DNA of 64,000 nucleotides from Arthrinium phaeospermum (taxonomy: Eukaryota; Ascomycota; Sordariomycetes; Amphisphaeriales; Apiosporaceae), in NCBI GenBank assembly GCA_006503535.1, contig QYRS01000007.1:744001-808000 (forward strand), in the 5' to 3' direction. This document shows positions 45,214 through 57,491 of this stretch, piece by piece (the first letter of the stretch is position 1; every line of letters starts with the position of its first letter). The notes beneath the pieces are model-generated. The model made no database searches. It saw nothing but the letters and a program-made list of their open reading frames with translations, and was not told the origin of the DNA. The position numbers were made by a program, and so were the translations under genes.

Positions 45214-48194
45214 CTTGACAGGAGTGGTAAAGCGTAGCGAGTGACTGACCTCCTACCCGTCGAAGATGATTTCCCAAGTGGGAGAGAAATGGAAAAGTGA
45301 AAGTCAAGTCCAGGGGAGGGAGGGAAGAGAGGAAATAGCCTCGACAGGTACCGCAAGCTAGCCTCAGGAACGGGAACCACAATGATGATGAGATATGTTC
45401 GTTCTAACCGTAGCGCGGTTCTCTAGAGCGCCATGACTCCGGTACAGATCCAGCCGCAGTATAGTCTGCTGGGCATGTGTGTGGATAGCTACTTGGGGCA
45501 CCGGTCGTTGTCTAGACACTGGTTACCATAAGTCACAGAAGCCTGGCCTCCATGAAAGGGCCTGACCACCATGAACGGTCACTTTTTGTTTTTCTTAATG
45601 GACGGGTTGGGTTCTCTGGGCGACTCCACCTGATCTGACATGCAGGTGTATGGCATGTACGTTCCAGGCAGGTATGAGTAAACAGTCGGGAGAATTGGTC
45701 TAGTCTGGAGCGGCTGCATCTTGCCCCTCGACTTTCTTTGGTTATGGTAGACGGGCGAGATGTCTGTACGTGGTAATCGGCCGAGCCAACCACCACCGAT
45801 TGTGTAAATTACGAGGCAGCCCTGCAGATGCGCTACATGGATAGTCGCCGGCCCCCCCTGTTATGTTTATCGAGTTTAGACCAGGGGTGATATGCCATAT
45901 ATTGGCACACCTGAAAAGGTGGTGCAGCGATAATACTCGAGCCGGATTGTAGCCACCACTCCGGCGATTCTTTGCTTCTGCTCAGCTCAGTTCAGCGCAT
46001 TCCCTCGTCCCATTGCACAGGCATCAGTAGGAAATGGTAGGTAGCCTACTGACTATACTGAGTACCCGTTGGGAGATCGACATGAAAAGTCTGGCAGGCC
46101 GTCTTGCACCGAACGAGCGGACGGTGTACCGCTAAGCGAAGAAGTTTTGGTGGATCGGGACTCGGCCCATACCGACCTAGGGAAGGGAGTACACCACCAC
46201 AGCGGGAATACGACGTCGAGTGCATGCCAGGTAGTACTTACATACAGGCGCCGGTCCAATCCGATCTAGAGAAGGAGAGTGGGCAGGCCCAACAATACTT
46301 GATAAGGAGTGCCATTGTCCAGTCTCCTGAGACTTTGGTCCACGAGGGACTAAAAATAGCGGCATGTAGATAGCGGCCGCCGGTGAGGTGGTCGCTAAAA
46401 GAGAAAAGAAAAGCCTCGGACTGGACGAGAAATGACAGCACGGCCTGAAACCCGCTGCCACCAAGACTCGAGGCGACCCGGCTGGTGCTCGATTCTTGCT
46501 TTTCCCACTCGAGGTTGTTCATTGGTGGCGGATCTAACGAGACGTTTGGTCTGGGCAGGCAGGTGTGCCAGCCAACGCATCTCTCACCTATCAGCCGACG
46601 AATACGAGGTTTCGTTTTTTTTTCTTTCTGGTCCTGTTTCTTGTTTTCAACGTCGGGGTCGAGGCCTTCTTCCGAAGAAAGATAAGCTCCTGTCTATGTG
46701 CAATTAAGCGAATTACTCGCATTTGGTGGTTGACTCCCATGTCCGTCTTGGTATTGGGGTCTCTTCTCTGCAGTGCGTAGACATGTTGAAGGTTTCGTAT
46801 AAGTATTTACAGGTTTGTTAGTTGGGTTCCGGCGGTTCCTGGATCCTGGCTAGTGCCGTCCTACTGGGGAAAGAGTTCGGGGGTGGTTTTCACCACCTGG
46901 GATGAACACCCAGGATCGGGCGATTGAATCCAGACGATGTTGCGTGGTATCAAAGTTTATCTTCATCAGCCCCGAGCCCGCTCAGGCCGCTGGGAGCGCC
47001 GAGCTGCCGGGTCGCGGAATGGGTCGAGACCGGTTTAGCAGAATTAAAGAGGCGCGACCTTGATAGCGGTGGATAGTGCTACAATAGCCTCGAAACTGCC
47101 GAGGCGCATTCCAATGAGAATTGCCCATTCAGCTGGGCTCTGGAGGCGTCTTGCTACTACCCACAAAGAGCAAAGAGGATCCGGACCTGAGCCCGCACGC
47201 CAACTAAGGGCCTCCCTTGCATCCACTCCAAACACCAAGTTCAGAGATTTCCCATCGAAATTTCTCCCGCTCAGCGCCGGCTGTTGTTGTTAGACTGGCC
47301 AAATCCCGGGCCTGCTTCGGTAGACTTGATCAAGTCCAGCCAGTTCAAGTCATCGATTCTTACGTCGATACAAGGATTGGAAGAATCCGTCTTGGTTGGT
47401 GGTGTCGATGATGCGGTGCCAGGATTTCCTTATCGTTGCTGCTCGTAAGATATAATGCATACTTTGGGGGGTGATTATTGGCAAGGTGCATTGCATGTTG
47501 TGGCAGCTATTGCTGCAGGATTGAACGCCATGGCACGACTTGTGAGCGCCATTGTGCTGGGACACGCCGCATGGCATGGGCTGGTTGGTCGGGTGCGCAG
47601 AAGGTTGCTTCCCGACAGAGCCGTAGGCCCGTAGGACAGATCCAGCCCTCACTGGGTTCTCCAGTTTCTCGCCGAGGACAGAAGTCTCTGCAGTGTTCTC
47701 ATTGTTAGCTTGCCAGAGCGATAGGTCATATGGATTGGGTGCGGCGGTGCGGGGTCTTGCCCGTTTGCTGCCCACCGAGTCAGACTTTGCGAACTGCTAT
47801 CCACAAATGATTGGTTCAGATCGGCTCGGCCGGCCGTTGCGAGTCAAGCACCAGGTTCCTCGTCGCTTTGCCCAGTTGGCCTCTCCCTGAGGAACCTCTC
47901 CTCAAAGCTTGAATCATTGCGCCAAACACTGCATGCTTCCGGTAATGGTACGGTACAGTAGATGAAGACAGCACCGTAAGTACGGTGATGAATACATGAT
48001 CCATAAATGAACCTGGCTAGGCCTGTCTCTCCAAGATCTGGCGCGTGAGTTTTAGAGGGGCGCTAACGGAAGCTAGCGGCCTTTGCCGGCCACTGGAACC
48101 AAGATTCTTGCAGGAAGTGGATATCCCACAAAACTGCATGATAATATACTCAGATAAATCACTTTCTTTTCATCAATTGGGCAACCAACAACAC
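45214..48194. other. Intergenic, 3 kb
   Basis: Begins with the glycosyltransferase leader and promoter. Later parts carry only short frames on both strands, most of them without ATG. A GGTAGGTAG motif lies at 46036-46044. No gene or transposon was recognised upstream of the tRNA. Confidence 0.45.
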
Positions 48195-48283
48195 GGCCTG
48201 GTGGCGAAATGGTATCGCGTCAGATTTCGGTTCACCGATCTCTATTCCTCTGAAGATTGCGGGTTCGAATCCCGTCTGGGTCG
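48195..48283 (+). tRNA. trnR-TCG: tRNA-Arg (anticodon TCG) with intron
   Basis: Cloverleaf read by hand. Acceptor strands are 48195-48201 (GGCCTGG) and 48276-48282 (CTGGGTC), with three G-U pairs; discriminator G48283. D stem GCGA/TCGC, loop with GG; this covers the A box. Anticodon stem TCAGA/TCTGA is perfect. T33 precedes the anticodon TCG at 48227-48229. A 17-base intron (48231-48247) sits one base after the anticodon, the standard place. Variable loop is 5 bases. T arm GCGGG-TTCGAAT-CCCGT includes the B box GGTTCGAATCC. CCA is not encoded, as expected. It decodes CGA and, if A34-type modification is absent, mainly that codon. No other tRNA was found. Confidence 0.95.
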
Positions 48284-48306
48284 GTTTACACAGCTTCGGC
48301 TGCTTC

Positions 48307-48312
48307 TTTTTT
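48307..48312 (+). terminator. RNA polymerase III terminator of tRNA-Arg
   Basis: Six T in a row, 24 bases after the tRNA end, on the coding strand. This is a sufficient Pol III stop signal in fungi. Confidence 0.85.
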
Positions 48313-51118
48313 GCTGTTTCTCTCTCCTTAGAGAGGAGCTGTTTTACTCGGCTTCTTGCTCATGCCGTCCGGAATCCCCCTCTGCCGGAGGGATGGTGGT
48401 GTGACTCGCGAAGGGAACCGGAGCCGGCATATATCTGTATATAGAAAATGGGTTTAGCAGACAGTGCTTGGGCAGAATCCCGGGGGACTACGGCCCTTAT
48501 CAACCTTCTTAATAGACTGGACCATTATATCATTGCATCATTACATCACATTATGTGGTTCACATTTACAAATCGAATCAGAACGATATACAAGTCTAAT
48601 AAGAATGTTCCATAACCGACACATCTTTTTACCGGAATAGAAGTAATTTGCTTCTAGACCGAGCTTCATCTTATCCAGTGCGGACGGGATACTAAACGGG
48701 ACTGCAACTCTTCTCCTTCTCGTTCGGAACGTTGCTGGGAATGCTGCTCCCGTGACTTGTTGGCCAGCCAAAGAAGATGACCCTGGGCCAATTCTAACTC
48801 GAGATTCTGGTTGAGAATTGCTTTGGGCTAGACGGAAAATCCTAGGCCAGGTCAAACAGCCGTACTCGGCTTCAAGGTTGCGGATCTAGTCAGATAGCGA
48901 CCAAGGTGGTAGGTAGCTCAGGTGGCATACCTCGAGGCTTACTCTGAGGTGGCTCTGTTCCTGCGTTCTGTATTCACTCTGCGGAGGTTGAGCGGCGGAA
49001 ATGGCGGACGAATTATTCGCAGTACTTTAGGCGCCGGAACTTCTGAGCATCCATTTCAGTAGGCGGTACCTTCCTCTTGATATTGGGATTTGATTATGCA
49101 ACGATATGTTCCAGAGAGCAGTCCTGCCGTGTCTCTATTCTGATCACTGCCGGTTCGCCAGTGGACAGCTGCTGATATATGATGAATTTCACTGGAAGGG
49201 ACTTGCCACTACCATGGTAACGGCATGACCTCCGTCCCTCGTGTTGGCTGAACTGATACAACTACTCCATGCTCGGCAGCACCAATGCTTGCGGGGATGG
49301 TATATCTTTCAAATCAATGGCCATTCCCCCGGAGCAGTAGTAAAGATATGCCATCCTGATAAAGGCGAGTCCCGTACGAGTCGTGTTCATCGCCATGTTC
49401 ATCTGATTGGACATTTGGGCTGACAGAGAATTGTTGACGGATCCCCGTTCAAATATATTTCGTATACATGTATATGAATACACTTGCGTATAGGTTGCGA
49501 GATCTCCAACAGAGTAAAGGCTGGCTTCAAAGTCTCCGACGCCCCTATCGTGTAGCCCAAGACATAACAACGACCGCTGGCCATGCACGCGGCCAAGCAG
49601 ATATACGTGTGACATGGTATCTTGTGCAGACGGGCTACCCGGGGCGGCCAGCAAGATCGAGTAGCCGCCCGAAGCACCTTTATAAGCCCTGCAGTGTGCT
49701 CTGCAGTGTGCTGGGCGATTTCGTAGCCACCCGCTGACCTCGTCACGTAGCACGATGCTTGGCATGGCAAGGTCGCTACGGGAGCACAGCTAGGGAAGCG
49801 AAGCGATCTTGGGTAGCATGTGCCTGATTTAAGCCGCACGATAACTCTAGGCCAGTCGATTGCGAGTCTCGGTACTTGAGGGTGTGCTCATGTACAGCAT
49901 GACGGATGCCATTGGTGCGACGTTTTTTTGGTGGGGTTACACCTTGTCATTGCGCAGGCGTAGCTTCAGCTGTCAGGGTTCAGTGTGACCACCACGGATG
50001 GGAAATTTTATTAGCAATCGGACGCCCAAAAAACCACACCCATACCGGCAAATAACATCAACAAAGCTTGATCTGAGATGGATGGGGCCTTGTGACGGCT
50101 GTTTCGCGTTGCAAAGTTAACATTATGGCAGGCATCCGGACATGGCCGGATAGCAGCAGCCGGGTAATATTGTGCTTGGTTGGTTGGTGACTGGATTTTG
50201 CGTGCACCAAACCCAACCAAACCAATGGGCTCTATCCCACCAGCCAGGTCCAGGCTTCGACTGTACGGCCTCACTCCCCTGCGCAACAGCAGGGAGAGAC
50301 GCAGCACCAGGGGCAGCACATAGCAGGTAAAACGAGCACGATTGTGACCAAACAAGGTGAGAGATTTCCGATTTCCCTACCTCGAGCAAACAGCAGAACC
50401 CACTGCTAGCGTCATTTAGTGGAGGTCCCTGTGCTAGTGGTGGCAGCGATGGTGATTTCGCTACTCAGTGTATGTACTGCGATGATATCATCCTTCATCG
50501 ATCGTGGGCAGAGAAGAGAATACTTCAAAAATCCCAAATTTGAGCGTTGCAAAACCTATCACTCGCCAACCCCTCATTACACCAATCCTGCAATCCTATC
50601 GTGAAATATAGATAGTCTTCCTCTCTGACCAATCTTTGAGAATCCTATCCCCGTAAACACCTCTTTTTAAGTTACCCCGAGTATACTGAGCCACCTGCAT
50701 ACCTTCTAGCTGCTTCTTATCTTACGTTGCCTTGTCTCAAGATTCTTACATCCGCCCTGATCAAGTGCCCCTCCTTCGACGTGGGGTGGCGGTCAGCTTT
50801 CTTTGTCTCGAACCTCGACGTTTGGATTCCACGACGACTACCAAAAAGTACTGTTTCGCTTGTCTGTCTGCACCACCCTTCGGAGAGATTCCGATCTCAG
50901 ACCGCATTTCTGCCTTGGCTACAGCGCGGACCCTGTCTTTCAATTCCGGTCGTGCCATTTTACCCAATAAGACCGAGAGTGCGCTGGTCTTTACGCCGCT
51001 CTTCACTTTATCCCCAAAACATAAGCAGCTCCGATCCAGGTCCGAAGCTCGCAACATCAACTTTAGGCGCCCGACCGCCGTTTCCTAACTCCCTTCGCCA
51101 TCACGCCCGACCGCACGA
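48313..51118. other. Intergenic, with long leader region of trehalase
   Basis: Frames in this gap are short or lack ATG. The stretch from about 50650 to 51118 is pyrimidine-rich with no ATG that I can see, so it is probably the trehalase 5' untranslated leader. A perfect 12-base tandem repeat lies at 49689-49712. A GTAGGTAG motif lies near 48908. Confidence 0.5.
49689..49712. repeat. Tandem 12-base repeat
   Basis: CTGCAGTGTGCT occurs twice without interruption in intergenic DNA. No function is evident. Confidence 0.8.
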
Positions 51119-53567
51119 ATGGCCCCTCCCACGAAAGACGACTTGCTGATGCCGCTTCCGGCGGCGCCGCCCGTCCGACAGCGCCGCCAGGACGGCAGCT
51201 TCAGCTCTATCGACGATGCGTCCATTTACGAGGATGCTAAAACATACTACTCCACCGAAGCACGGGATTCCGGCCGACACCATGCAAGAGCTCGCACATA
51301 CTCTCAAGTAAGTCTTTTCCTGCTGCCGTTGGCGTACGAGGCATAGAGATGTTGAATCTAACGGGGAAATAGAATGGCTTGGAGCAGCAAATGGAACGCT
51401 TAGGCTTGGTAGAGCCTCACCGAAGAGGTAGTCACGGTACGATACAATCAATCGATCCATGGAACTCAAGGTAGCTATGTTGCTAATTTGTGATCTGCAG
51501 ACGAGTCCAGCAGGCCTCACCAGCGCCAATTCCTTGTCGATGTCGACCATACTCTCGAGAGTTTACAGGCCCAGGAAGATACCGACAACAACATGCAAAT
51601 CACAATCGAAGACTCTGGCCCGAAAGTCATTTCACTGCGAACAGCCGCTTCTGGAGGACATAACCGTTTCGATATTCGCGGCACCTACATGCTTTCGAAC
51701 CTTTTGCAAGAATTATATATGGCCAAGGAGTTTGGGCGTAAACAGGTTATCCTCGACATCGGAAGACTGAACGAGAACCCCGTGAACCGACTTTCGCGGC
51801 TCATCAAGGATCAATTCTGGGAGCGCTTGACTCGCCGGATCGACGCATCCACGGTTGAGATTGCGGCTAAGGATCCCAAAGATTGGACAGACGACCCTCG
51901 CCCGAGAATCTATGTTCCACCCGGAGCCCCTGCGCAATTGGAGTTCTATCAAAAGGTGGCACGTGACCGCCCCGAGATGCGATTGGATGTCGTTGAGCTT
52001 CCGGCGAAGATCACGCCTGATCATGTGGTACACATGAACGACAAGCCCGGCCTGCTCGCAGTGGCCATGGAAGACTACAATGACCCCAAGACTGGAGAGA
52101 AGACCTTGCGCGGTCTGCCCTTCGTTGTCCCAGGAGGTCGCTTCAACGAGTTGTACGGCTGGGACAGCTACATGGAGTCTCTTGGTTTGCTGGTCAACGA
52201 CAAGGTGCATCTTGCTAAGTCTATGGTGCAGAACTTCTGTTTCTGCATCCGGCACTATGGCAAGATCCTGAACGCCACTCGCTCGTATTATCTCTGCCGC
52301 TCCCAGCCGCCTTTCCTGACCGACATGACTCTTCGGGTGTACGAGAAGATCAAGCACGAGCCCGGCGCCACGGAGTTCCTTCGTACTGCCTTCTTGGCTG
52401 CAATCAAGGAATACTACTGCGTATGGATGTCGGAACCGCGATTGGACCCCAAGACTGGTCTCTCACGATATCGCCCCGAGGGACGCGGTGTTCCCCCGGA
52501 GACTGAGGCTTCCCATTTCGTTCACATCTTGGAGCCCTACGCAAAGAAGCACAACATGACGTTCAAGGAGTTTGTCCGTGCCTACAACCACGAGGAAGTC
52601 TCGGAGCCAGAACTCGATGACTACTTCCTTCATGATCGGGCGGTTCGCGAGTCTGGTCACGATACGTCATACCGTCTCGAGCGCGTGTGCGCTGATCTTG
52701 CCACGGTTGACTTGAACTCGTTGATCTACAAGTACGAGATGGACATTGCTCGCATCATCCGCCAAGTATTTGGGGACAAGCTTGAAATCCCGGCCGAATG
52801 GTGTGATGGGACGATGAAGCCTGGCCAGGTCGAGACGTCGGCCATCTGGGACCGCAGATGGAAGAGACGCCGTGCTGCCATCCACAAGTACCTGTGGAAC
52901 GACGAGAAGGGCATGTACTTTGATTACGATACACACAAGCAGGAACAGTGCACGTATGAAACGTGTACAACGTTCTGGCCTCTCTGGGCAGGTGTGCCCG
53001 ATCCCGATAGGGCTGCCAAGGTCGTCAAGAACGCCGTGCCCAAATTCGAGGCGTACGGAGGTCTTCTCTCGGGTACAGAAGAGTCTCGTGGCGCTGTCAG
53101 CCTGGAAAGGCCTAACCGGCAGTGGGATTACCCCTACGGCTGGGCGCCACAGCAGATGCTGGCTTGGACCGGTCTCTACCGGTACGGTTACCAAGACCTG
53201 GCTCAGCGATTGGCATACCGATGGCTATTCATGGTCACAAAGGCTTTCTTCGACTTCAACGGCGTGGTTGTGGAGAAATACGACGTGACACGCCCGGTTG
53301 ACCCGCACAGGGTTGATGCGGAGTACGGAAACCAAGGATCGGACTTCAAGGGTGTTGCTAAGGAAGGGTATGTATATCCTGTGACATTTACCTTGACATG
53401 ATTGCTAACATCTTGACAGATTTGGATGGGTCAACGCTAGCTACGTCTATGGCCTTGGGTTTGTCAACACCGAGATGAAGCGAGCACTGGGCACCCTGAC
53501 TCCTTGGGACTCTTACGAAAAGGCTCAACAGATGAAGGAGGAGAAGATTCTGTCGGACCTGGTATAG
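51119..53567 (+). CDS. treB: Neutral trehalase (GH37)
   Basis: Four exons: 51119-51307, 51373-51436, 51501-53367 and 53420-53567, giving 755 aa. It hydrolyses cytosolic trehalose to two glucose. No signal peptide is present, which separates it from acid trehalase. The regulatory N-terminus has RRGSHDES with Ser83 in a protein kinase A site (formed across intron 2), and the calcium-binding loop [12 protein letters not shown] starting at Asp111. Trehalase signature 1, [15 protein letters not shown], lies at about 295-309, and signature 2, [10 protein letters not shown], at 625-634. By comparison with yeast Nth1 the catalytic acid is Asp472 in ESGHDTSYR and the catalytic base is Glu676 in VVVEKYD. 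Activation by cAMP-PKA, 14-3-3 and Ca2+ is known for the family. The C-terminal exon is short (49 codons). Isocitrate lyase follows 1.8 kb downstream. Confidence 0.97.
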
Positions 53568-55333
53568 AAAATCCGGCAACTATGATAAACAATGAACAGG
53601 ATTAAAGGGCACACAGAACCAAGCATCTACAGTCTGCAACCGACAATTTCTCCTGTGACTGTGGATTTTACCTTTGCAACAGCTGAAGCCAAACGCCAGA
53701 GTGAACGTACTCGAAAGAAAATGGTGCCTTAGCTGTCGAATGTCAACAAAGCACCCAACTAGTCCTTTTCCATGGTGTGCATGCAAGAGCCCTTTAACTG
53801 ACGGTGGTGGGACCTTGTTCGGGGGAGGGCACGCCGGAGAAGATCAAGAAGGGTGTACACCGGTGCGTGCCGCCGCACTTGACCCATATAGTACCTACCT
53901 ATAGGTAAGCAAACTTTGGTCGAATCACACTCGAGAACATATTGCTCGACTGCTATTTTATCTCATTGTTCGAGACTTTAGGGAACATCCACAGGTAAGC
54001 AGACAAGTAACCCTTGTTTGGAGTTTCGTACTTGACTCAGAGGCCCTTCTGAAGCTGTTCAAAAGGGAGATCCAATGCGAGTAGATAAGATATGTGTAGG
54101 GGAGTATTTGCCCTCTGGGCAGACGTAACAGGCGCATGTGACACATAATCGGTCAGTTTCCTGCAGAAGAAGTCATCCGGCAGGCCTTCTCCAAATAATA
54201 GTACCAAAAGCCGAGGCTCTAAATTGGATGCTTGAAACACAATCTGCTGACATTTCTGCTGAATCGCAACTCGAAGCTACAAGTACAACCAAGTAGCGAC
54301 ATTTACCACCAAGCAATTGGCAATTGGTGTTTGGCGACGACCTAACCTAAACCTTCACATGTCAGGATGATGGGGTCGGGGCCAAGCCACACACGAGACC
54401 GGCGGGCGTGATGGGAGGCTCCAAGCACCTACCACTGATTTGAAAGTAAGAGCTAAGGGTGTTTACTTTTCGAAGTTTGTGCATGTCGTGTAAACAGATT
54501 CTAAAACCAAGCAGACATGAGTATCTCTAGTTTGCAAGTTTTTTAATCGAATAAAATCTGCTACTATGCTGGCGAGGACTGCGATTATGTCTGGTCCATA
54601 TCCCCATAGACGGAAGCCGTCAGTCCATAACTGCGTCATGGCTACTATCAAATGCCAAAAAGCCAATGCGGGGCGCGGTTTGGTTGATGAATTGCCCAGC
54701 TAGGGGACTTTAGCGTGCCAGCATGTAAGTTTGCGCTCGGCATTTGGACCAATGACGGCAACTCTGCACGTCTGACTAACACCCCTTTGGGCCGAATCCG
54801 TCCACTTCCATTCCCCAGACTCGCGCCCGCGACCAAGCAAAGCCCCGGCACCCAGCTGCGACTCTGTGACAGACGCCGAGGCGATGCGGCCCTTGGCCCT
54901 TGGGAAACAATACGACTGTACTCGCAGGTACCTTTGCCCTGCCGCTGCTGGCTGCTGGCTGGGCCTTTGCACCAGCTCCAGGTAGCCGCTCGACCGACCC
55001 TTCCCGACGCTCACTCGGATCTTGGCCGAGCATGCGCCATGCCGTGACAGCAAGGGGAGCCATATAACTGCATATATTGTGAAACTCTTTCCGTACGTCT
55101 TTCGTGTTCCTGTCTGATATATATAGACTTCACCTGCTTTCTTTTTCCCCTCTTACTCTAGATATCCATCCTCTATCACCCCCCTCCACGCTAGCTTAAC
55201 ATAGCTTGTATATCCACTCCAAAGTATACATCATTGCATCCCTAGCCAGACCAGAAGAACAACAAAAAGAAGAAGCACTTCCCAGTACCCCATTTCCGTC
55301 CATTGGATACTCATAGACACACAATTGCCCATC
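53568..55333. other. Intergenic, isocitrate lyase promoter
   Basis: Holds the trehalase 3' end and about 1.2 kb of presumed isocitrate lyase promoter, including a TATA-like run at 55118-55125. A GTACCTACCTATAGGTA motif lies near 53891-53907. One CTGGGG (minus strand) near 54816 could be a carbon-repressor site, but one hexamer is weak evidence. No gene was recognised. Confidence 0.5.
55118..55125 (+). promoter_or_regulatory. TATA-like box of isocitrate lyase
   Basis: TATATATA followed by a CT-rich stretch, 209 bases before the isocitrate lyase ATG. This spacing would give a leader of about 170-180 bases, normal for a strongly induced fungal gene. Confidence 0.5.
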
Positions 55334-57167
55334 ATGGCGTACAACAACATGATCAACAATGCGGTTGACCCCAATATCGAAGATGATCTGTTCCAGAAGG
55401 AGGTCGAGGAAGTCCAGAAGTGGTGGACAGACTCGAGGTGGAGGTACACCAAGAGGCCATTCACAGCCGAGCAGATTGTGTCGAAAAGGGGCCACCTGAA
55501 GGTCGAGTACCCGAGCAATGCCCAGTCCAAGAAGCTCTGGAAGATATTAGAGGGACGCTACAAGGTGAGCACACCATGTCACCAATGCTATAACATGCTC
55601 CAGTGTGTATTAACAAGGCCAAGGCCCGCGATGCTAGTTATACCTACGGCTGCTTAGAACCCACCATGGTTACGCAGATGGCACAGTACCTGGACACCGT
55701 CTACGTTTCTGGCTGGCAATCATCCTCGACCGCATCGTCGTCTGACGAGCCCGGTCCAGATCTGGCTGATTACCCCTACGTAAGCTTTCCCCTATGGGCG
55801 GCAATATCCATGTAGTGGGCACAAAACCAGGCTGACAAACACCACAAACAGACCACAGTACCGAACAAGGTGAAGCACTTGTTCATGGCCCAGATGTTCC
55901 ACGACCGAAAACAACGGAACGAGCGCGTCAGCGCCCCAAAGGCCGCCCGCGCCAACATGGCCAACATCGACTACCTCCGCCCCATCGTTGCCGACGCCGA
56001 CACGGGTCACGGCGGTCTGACGGCCGTCATGAAGCTGACCAAGCTCTTCATCGAATCCGGGGCCGCGGGTATCCACATCGAGGACCAGGCCCCGGGCACC
56101 AAGAAGTGTGGGCACATGGCCGGCAAGGTCCTGGTGCCCATCAGCGAGCACATCAACCGGCTGGTCGCCATCCGGGCGCAGGCCGACATCATGGGCACTG
56201 ATTTGCTGGCCGTGGCCCGTACCGACGCCGAGGCCGCGACCCTGATCACGACCACCATCGACCCGCGCGATCACGCCTTCATCATCGGCGCGACCAACCC
56301 GTCCCAGCAGCCCCTGAACGACCTCATGGTGGCCGCCGAGCGCGCCGGCAAGAACGGCGAGCAGCTCCAGGCCATTGAGGACTCCTGGTTGAAGGAGGCC
56401 GGGCTCAAGCGCTTCGACGAGGCCGTCGTCGACACCATCAACGCCGGTAGCTACGCCGACAAGAAGGACCTGATCGCTCGCTACCTGGCCGAGTCCAAGG
56501 GCAAGAGCAACAGCGAGGCCCGCGCCATCGCCCACGGCATCACTGGCGTCAACGTCCACTTCGACTGGGACAGCCCCCGCACCCGCGAGGGCTACTACCG
56601 CCTCAAGGGAGGCTGCGACTGCGCCATCAACCGCGCGGTCGCCTACGCGCCCTACGCCGACGCCATCTGGATGGAGAGCAAGCTGCCCGACTTCAAGCAG
56701 GCCGAGGAGTTCGCGGCGGGCGTGCATGCCGTTTGGCCCGAGCAGAAGTAAGTCTATATTTCCCACTGTCCTCGTACTTCTATCCGAAAACTAACATGTC
56801 TATCTACAGACTGGCCTACAACCTCTCCCCCTCCTTCAACTGGAAGACGGCGATGCCGCGCGAGGAGCAGGAGACGTACATCCAGCGCCTGGCGACGCTG
56901 GGCTACTGCTGGCAGTTCATCACGCTGGCGGGCCTGCACACGACGGCGCTCATCAGCAACCAGTTCGCCAAGGCGTACGCGGCGCAGGGGATGCGGGCGT
57001 ACGGCGAGCGCGTCCAGGAGCCCGAGATGGAGAACGGGGTCGACGTGGTCAAGCACCAGAAGTGGAGCGGGGCCAACTACTCGGACGAGCTGCTCAAGAT
57101 GGTTACGGGCGGCATCTCGAGCACGAGCGCCATGGGCAAGGGGGTGACGGAGGACCAGTTCCATTGA
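55334..57167 (+). CDS. acu-3: Isocitrate lyase
   Basis: Four exons: 55334-55564, 55624-55779, 55852-56747 and 56810-57167, giving 546 aa. It cleaves isocitrate to succinate and glyoxylate in the glyoxylate bypass, needed for growth on acetate and fatty acids. Diagnostic parts: [44 protein letters not shown] (Mg2+ and substrate), the catalytic loop KKCGH with Cys215, [27 protein letters not shown] and NLSPSFNWK. The extra eukaryotic insert between the third strand and the KKCGH loop is present, so it is not a bacterial-type enzyme. The KKCGH loop is shared with methylisocitrate lyases, but the high overall match with Neurospora acu-3 favours isocitrate lyase. The C-terminus is DQFH, without a PTS1 tripeptide, as in Neurospora. 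The acceptor of intron 1 (CCAAG) was chosen because it keeps family length. Confidence 0.96.
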
Positions 57168-57491
57168 GGGGGATGACGGAAGGACATCGCTTGGCTAGCT
57201 TGCTTGAGCGCCACGTGTAGTGATCTGTTTTGATTGTTCATGTAAATGATGAAATTTTATGACACTATACATTGAAATAATTCTTCGATTGAGACAAGTA
57301 AAAGTGTTGCTCGAGTACTTTTGGCTACTTGTAGGTGTGCCGCCGAGCAATTGGGCTATACCGCCAATTAGAGTGACAGGGACCGGTATAACAGTGTATA
57401 TGACTGAATCGATATAAAAGTAGACCGGTGTGCATTGTGTGCTTATCTACTTTACTCTCCTCTCCCCGATCATTTTCTAACTCATCATGCA
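57168..57491. other. Convergent intergenic region
   Basis: Short AT-rich gap between the stops of isocitrate lyase and the sugar transporter. It holds both 3' untranslated regions only. Confidence 0.6.

Noticed and set aside
50276..50772. Three CCCCT/AGGGG stress-element pentamers upstream of trehalase
   Set aside because: About two are expected by chance in this length, so they carry no evidence alone.
50727..51149. Long open frames just before trehalase
   Set aside because: They begin at TTG, contain no ATG and lie in a pyrimidine-rich stretch that fits the trehalase leader.
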